Positions 5,786-9,156 of a stretch of DNA of 9,156 nt are shown here, piece after piece. Location: positions 1 to 9,156 of the forward strand of contig CAYVDH010000147.1 of NCBI GenBank assembly GCA_964450355.1, in the 5' to 3' direction. The notes beneath the pieces were generated by a model. It searched no databases and was not told where the DNA came from. It saw nothing but the letters and a program-made list of their open reading frames with translations. Position numbers and translations under genes: made by a program. Each line of letters opens with the position of its first letter. Position 1 is the first letter of the stretch. This DNA is from CAYVDH01 sp964450355 (GTDB lineage: Bacteria; Bacteroidota; Bacteroidia; NS11-12g; UBA955).

Positions 5786-8700
5786 TTATTGTTTTAGAAA
5801 TTTAATATTTTCTCCAGTTTTGAAATTTATTATATAAACTCCAGGAGTTAAGTCTTGAATAATTGCATTTATTGATTCATTCGAGTTTATGTTTTTATTA
5901 AGTACGATTTTCCCTGAAATATCAATTATTTTAACATTGTTTTCAAGTGAATAATAGTTTGATATGTTAATTAAGTTATTTGATGGATTAGGGAACACTG
6001 TAACCTTGCTTTTCGGGCTAATTTCTTCATAATTAGTTAAATATTCATTTGTTGTAATAAAATATCCTCCAAATCCAACATTGTCAAAAGTAACTTTCCA
6101 AAAATTAAACGTACTATCCCAAACAATATTTGAATCTAAAGGATTAATAAAACTCTTAGTGCCATAATAGCTATTAGGTAAGCCACTATTATTTAAACTT
6201 TTCCCATTTATTTTTATAATTCTCAGGTTTGAAATTCCAATATTATCTTTAGGGTTAATAGGTAGTTTTTGGTTATTTGAATTGTTAAATACGTCAATTT
6301 CTTGCTGGGTTAGATAAAGAGTAACTTTACTTGTTTTAGTGTTTTCAAATGAAAATAATTCAAAATGCCTTATTACAAAACTATCATTTTCTAAATCATC
6401 TATCCAAACTTTTGAGGTTAAATAATCATCAATTGGGTTATTTCCGTCAGAAGAAATTGTATTTATTAAATGACAATTTGAAGTTATAAAATCTATTTTA
6501 TTGTTTTTTGGAATTCTTAATTGAACTTCATCTAGGTTTGTTGCAATTTCAATAAAATTTTTATGATAAATTAAAATTAAGTTTTCATCAAAATAACTAA
6601 TTATAGGATATTTATAAATAGAATTATAAATAACATTAAATGCATCGTTTATGTATGTATTTTCTTTAGTTCCAAATATTGTATTACAGTTGTTTATGAA
6701 CCCTTCTGTCTTGGAATTGTTATTTAAAAAAGTGATTCCGCCCACTTTTTTATTGTTTTCAATTAATTCTTTACTTGAAATAGAAAAATTAGATTCAAAA
6801 ACATTGATTGTTCCACTTCCGAAGTTATCATTTTCATTTATTCCTAACATAGAGTTTGAATATGAAAGTTCACCAAATATACCAGTTGCACTATTTACTT
6901 TGGTAATTGAACCTATTTTTAATTGACTATAACTAGGGTTTAGAATGACAAATTCATTGTTTTTTAATTCAACAATACCTGAATATGAAAAGTTTCCACT
7001 TTGGTTTGTTGAATAAAATGAATTTTTTAAACTTATTTTTCCGGTTTTTGGTTCCTTTCCTTTACAAAAAGTTAAGCAACCATTTACAAAGGTATTTTCA
7101 ATTGAATCTACAGATGATTTGATGATATAATTACTATTAGATAAAACGAAAATGCCAATATCTCCAATTTGGTCATTCTCATTGTTACCAATTATAGAAT
7201 TGGAAGAATCAACATAGCCAAATTGCCCTGTAGTTCCATTACACCAGGTAACTGCTCCAACTGAAGAAGTCATATTATTGCTATAAAACTGACTGATGAC
7301 AATATAATTACTGTCAGGTAAATCTATTATATTTTTATATCCACTATAATAGCCAATTTTATCGTTTTCGCTTTTGCCAATAAGCGAATTGCTCAAATTT
7401 ATAAATCCATTGACGAATGAAGAACCATTTATCCAAGACACTGAACCAGCATCAATATTGTTATTAAAATCAAAGTATGGACTGGCGAATACAATATTTC
7501 CATTTTGTAATTCAATCATACCTCCATTACCAATAAAGTCATTATTATTTTGTCCAATTATTGAATTGTTAATATTGATTGAACCATTTATGTCACTATT
7601 TCCATCAATTAAAGAAACAGAGCCTACATTTACTTTATTATCATAATCCAAGTATTGACAATTTAAAATATAATTTCCATTTTTCAATGGTAGAATTTTA
7701 TATAAATAGAAATCTTCTGCTTTTTCACCTACAAGAGAATTTTGATTTGAAACCACTCCAGTTAGCTTTTTATTCTTATCACTCCAAATAAAAGCCCCTT
7801 TGTTGTTGTTCCAATTAGGACAAGGAATTATTACATTATTGTTTGTTAAATTAGTTAAACTATAATTACCTAAATAGTCATTTTCATATTTGCCAAACAA
7901 AGAATTTGATGTATCGATAAACCCTTTTAAATTTTCAAATCCAGTTCCTTTTGTAATGGCACCTACATTATTTAAATTTTCTCTATTGGCGTATTCGCTT
8001 AATACATAAAATGTTTCATTTTCTAAGACAAAAATACGTAAACCTATTTGATCAGAGGTATATTTTCCTAACAATGAATTAGATGTATCTAAGTTTCCAA
8101 TTATTTTAGTGTTTTCATCAAAAACAGTTATGAGTCCAACATCAACATTATTAAAATCATATTTTGGAGCAGTAAAAATTACTTTTCCATTGCCAAGAGG
8201 AGTAACAGAAGAGTTTTGAAAATCGTCAGTGTTTTTTCCTATGATTGAATTTGTACTATCTATTATGCCAAAAGTACCATTGTATCCATCACCCCAAGTT
8301 AATGAACCTACATTATTGGTTATACTGTTGTCAAAATTTAAATTTCTTATATAGAAATAATTATCAAGTGTGAGATTTACATAATTAAATCCCAAATAAT
8401 CATTTTCATTAGCGCCAATTAATGAATTACTAATACTTATAACTCCATTTAATGGATTGTTTTTATTACCCCAAAATACCGCACCACAATTCACTTTATT
8501 ATTATAGTCACAATTTGGTAAAACAATTAGATAATTTCCATTTGAAAATTTTTTTAATTCTAAATTTCTGAAATCATCTTCGTTTAGTCCAATTAATGAA
8601 TTATTTGAATTTAATTTTCCAAATATTAAATTGTTTATATCAATAAGAAATGCACCACCAGCATTTTTAATAGCTCCATTATCCAATTTGTTATTATGAA

Positions 8701-9156
8701 ACAGAATTTTATTATTTTCAAGAACAAGATAAGGATTTTGTTTTTGGAAATCTAATTCTCCTAAATTGTCATTTTCACTATTTCCAATAATTGAATTATT
8801 GATTGTAACAATATCATTTAATCCTGTTGTTGAATTGATTATTGTTAAAGCACCTACATCTTTAATATTTCCATCATCCCAATTAGGACTAAGTACAATA
8901 AAGTGGTTGTCAAAAACATCTAAAATAGACCAATTACCTATCATGTCATAAGGTTGTGAACCTTTTAAAACACTGATTAATTTGTGATTTTTACCATTAA
9001 ATAAGTATACAGCACCTACATCAATTTTGTTATTATCGTCATATAAATGATCTAATACGACATAATTACCATTTTTAAGAACTTTTGTATTAGCACCAAA
9101 AACTTGACTTCCAGAAGGTCCATAAATTTTAAGTGATTGAGAAATAATTGATTCAG
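5786..9156 (-). CDS. Large T9SS-secreted surface protein with ~14 FG-GAP/DUF5650-like repeats (5'-truncated by window edge)
   Basis: The frame runs from the stop at 5786-5788 to the right edge with no stop: 1122 visible residues (numbered here from the edge), N-terminus missing. The Met at 8944 is internal, since repeat sequence continues upstream of it. Residues about 1-840 are ~58-residue repeats of the form G-x-(I/V)-x-x-x-N-S-(L/I)-(I/L)-G-x-x-E-N-D-x-(I/L)-G, then NGNYV, a P-x-x-D-x-N-N segment, and V-G-(A/S)-(V/L)-T-W-x-N-G. Residues about 906-1036 match a module often found before sorting domains in Bacteroidota (VIRHFEL, VTLYLTQQEID, NLRIIKINGKS, WKVTFDNVGFGGYF). Residues 1050-1122 are a type A T9SS C-terminal sorting domain (VTVFPNPSNN, KIIDISGKIV, LTPGVYIINF). 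It should be exported across the outer membrane and released or anchored at the surface. Role unknown: adhesion or matrix binding is a guess. It is very Asn-rich. Confidence 0.88.
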   Translation of the reverse strand, partial: ESIISQSLKIYGPSGSQVFGANTKVLKNGNYVVLDHLYDDNNKIDVGAVYLFNGKNHKLISVLKGSQPYDMIGNWSILDVFDNHFIVLSPNWDDGNIKDVGALTIINSTTGLNDIVTINNSIIGNSENDNLGELDFQKQNPYLVLENNKILFHNNKLDNGAIKNAGGAFLIDINNLIFGKLNSNNSLIGLNEDDFRNLELKKFSNGNYLIVLPNCDYNNKVNCGAVFWGNKNNPLNGVISISNSLIGANENDYLGFNYVNLTLDNYFYIRNLNFDNSITNNVGSLTWGDGYNGTFGIIDSTNSIIGKNTDDFQNSSVTPLGNGKVIFTAPKYDFNNVDVGLITVFDENTKIIGNLDTSNSLLGKYTSDQIGLRIFVLENETFYVLSEYANRENLNNVGAITKGTGFENLKGFIDTSNSLFGKYENDYLGNYSLTNLTNNNVIIPCPNWNNNKGAFIWSDKNKKLTGVVSNQNSLVGEKAEDFYLYKILPLKNGNYILNCQYLDYDNKVNVGSVSLIDGNSDINGSININNSIIGQNNNDFIGNGGMIELQNGNIVFASPYFDFNNNIDAGSVSWINGSSFVNGFINLSNSLIGKSENDKIGYYSGYKNIIDLPDSNYIVISQFYSNNMTSSVGAVTWCNGTTGQFGYVDSSNSIIGNNENDQIGDIGIFVLSNSNYIIKSSVDSIENTFVNGCLTFCKGKEPKTGKISLKNSFYSTNQSGNFSYSGIVELKNNEFVILNPSYSQLKIGSITKVNSATGIFGELSYSNSMLGINENDNFGSGTINVFESNFSISSKELIENNKKVGGITFLNNNSKTEGFINNCNTIFGTKENTYINDAFNVIYNSIYKYPIISYFDENLILIYHKNFIEIATNLDEVQLRIPKNNKIDFITSNCHLINTISSDGNNPIDDYLTSKVWIDDLENDSFVIRHFELFSFENTKTSKVTLYLTQQEIDVFNNSNNQKLPINPKDNIGISNLRIIKINGKSLNNSGLPNSYYGTKSFINPLDSNIVWDSTFNFWKVTFDNVGFGGYFITTNEYLTNYEEISPKSKVTVFPNPSNNLINISNYYSLENNVKIIDISGKIVLNKNINSNESINAIIQDLTPGVYIINFKTGENIKFLKQ
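5789..6007 (-). other. Type IX secretion C-terminal sorting domain (type A)
   Basis: The last 73 residues of the large protein follow the type A pattern: an FPNPSNN motif after KVTV, a central (K/R)-I-x-D-x-S-G-K strand pair, an L-T-P-G-V-Y turn, and a short basic end (KFLKQ). Such domains direct cargo through the T9SS translocon and are normally cleaved off at the surface. The secretion machinery itself is not in this window. Confidence 0.9.
6645..9156 (-). repeat. Coding repeats: about 14 units of ~58 residues
   Basis: Thirteen NS-x-x-G-type motifs can be placed at visible residues 120, 185, 243, 302, 359, 417, 472, 530, 589, 652, 711, 767 and 824. Spacings are 65, 58, 59, 57, 58, 55, 58, 59, 63, 59, 56 and 57. 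One more degenerate unit (PYDMIG at 68-73), preceded by another NGNYVV segment, extends to the window edge. The units near 711 (NSFYSTNQSGNFS) and 824 (NTIFGTKENTYIN) have decayed. Units differ too much at DNA level for recent duplication. I recall this repeat as Pfam DUF5650, but could not check it. Confidence 0.85.

Noticed and set aside
6651..7791. Plus-strand open frames inside the large repeat gene
   Set aside because: They are complements of the repeats (recurrent PIIELL/IPN strings mirror NS-IIG motifs) and have no independent start context.
1..9156. A new multi-gene defence, mobile or biosynthetic system
   Set aside because: The genes are mostly separate transcription units on both strands with unrelated envelope roles. 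No nuclease, transposase, integrase, toxin or biosynthetic core enzymes are visible, and there is no conserved-operon layout to support a system.

Overview
The window is low-GC DNA that looks like a member of the Bacteroidota (Flavobacteriia/Cytophagia-like). The evidence is a C-terminal type IX secretion (T9SS) sorting domain, an Omp28-family lipoprotein, lipoproteins with short lipoboxes, TAnnTTTG-type -7 promoter boxes, and the near absence of Shine-Dalgarno sequences. Genus cannot be read from the sequence.

Layout, left to right. (1) 1-150, minus: the N-terminus of a multi-span membrane protein cut by the window edge, starting 7 nt after the next gene. (2) 158-1108, minus: a secreted protein with two LysM domains and a C-terminal RlpA-like barrel. 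(3) 1109-1421: a 313-nt gap holding the lysM promoter and a gapless array of 24 seven/eight-base units. (4) 1422-2780, minus: a secreted protein with a DUF1573-like domain, a PEGA-like domain and a von Willebrand A (VWA) domain. (5) 2955-3794, plus: an Omp28-like lipoprotein with a thioredoxin-type WCGPC motif, closed by a perfect terminator hairpin. (6) 3996-5090, plus: a membrane fatty acid desaturase. (7) 5243-5779, plus: an MsrB methionine-R-sulfoxide reductase exported as a lipoprotein. (8) 5786-9156, minus, running off the right edge: a very large T9SS-secreted protein built from about 14 repeats of ~58 residues.

Nearly every product is predicted to act in or beyond the cell envelope: peptidoglycan binding, surface display, lipid desaturation, and thiol/methionine redox in the periplasm or at the surface. 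Most genes appear to be separate transcription units, judged from gaps, candidate promoters, the terminator and strand switches. The exception is the LysM gene and the membrane gene after it, which look co-transcribed.

I see no phage, IS element, CRISPR, toxin-antitoxin or defence system, and no clear new multi-gene system. The least explained items are the heptad array at 1219-1391 and the repeat architecture of the large surface protein, which resembles FG-GAP beta-propeller blades without their calcium loop.
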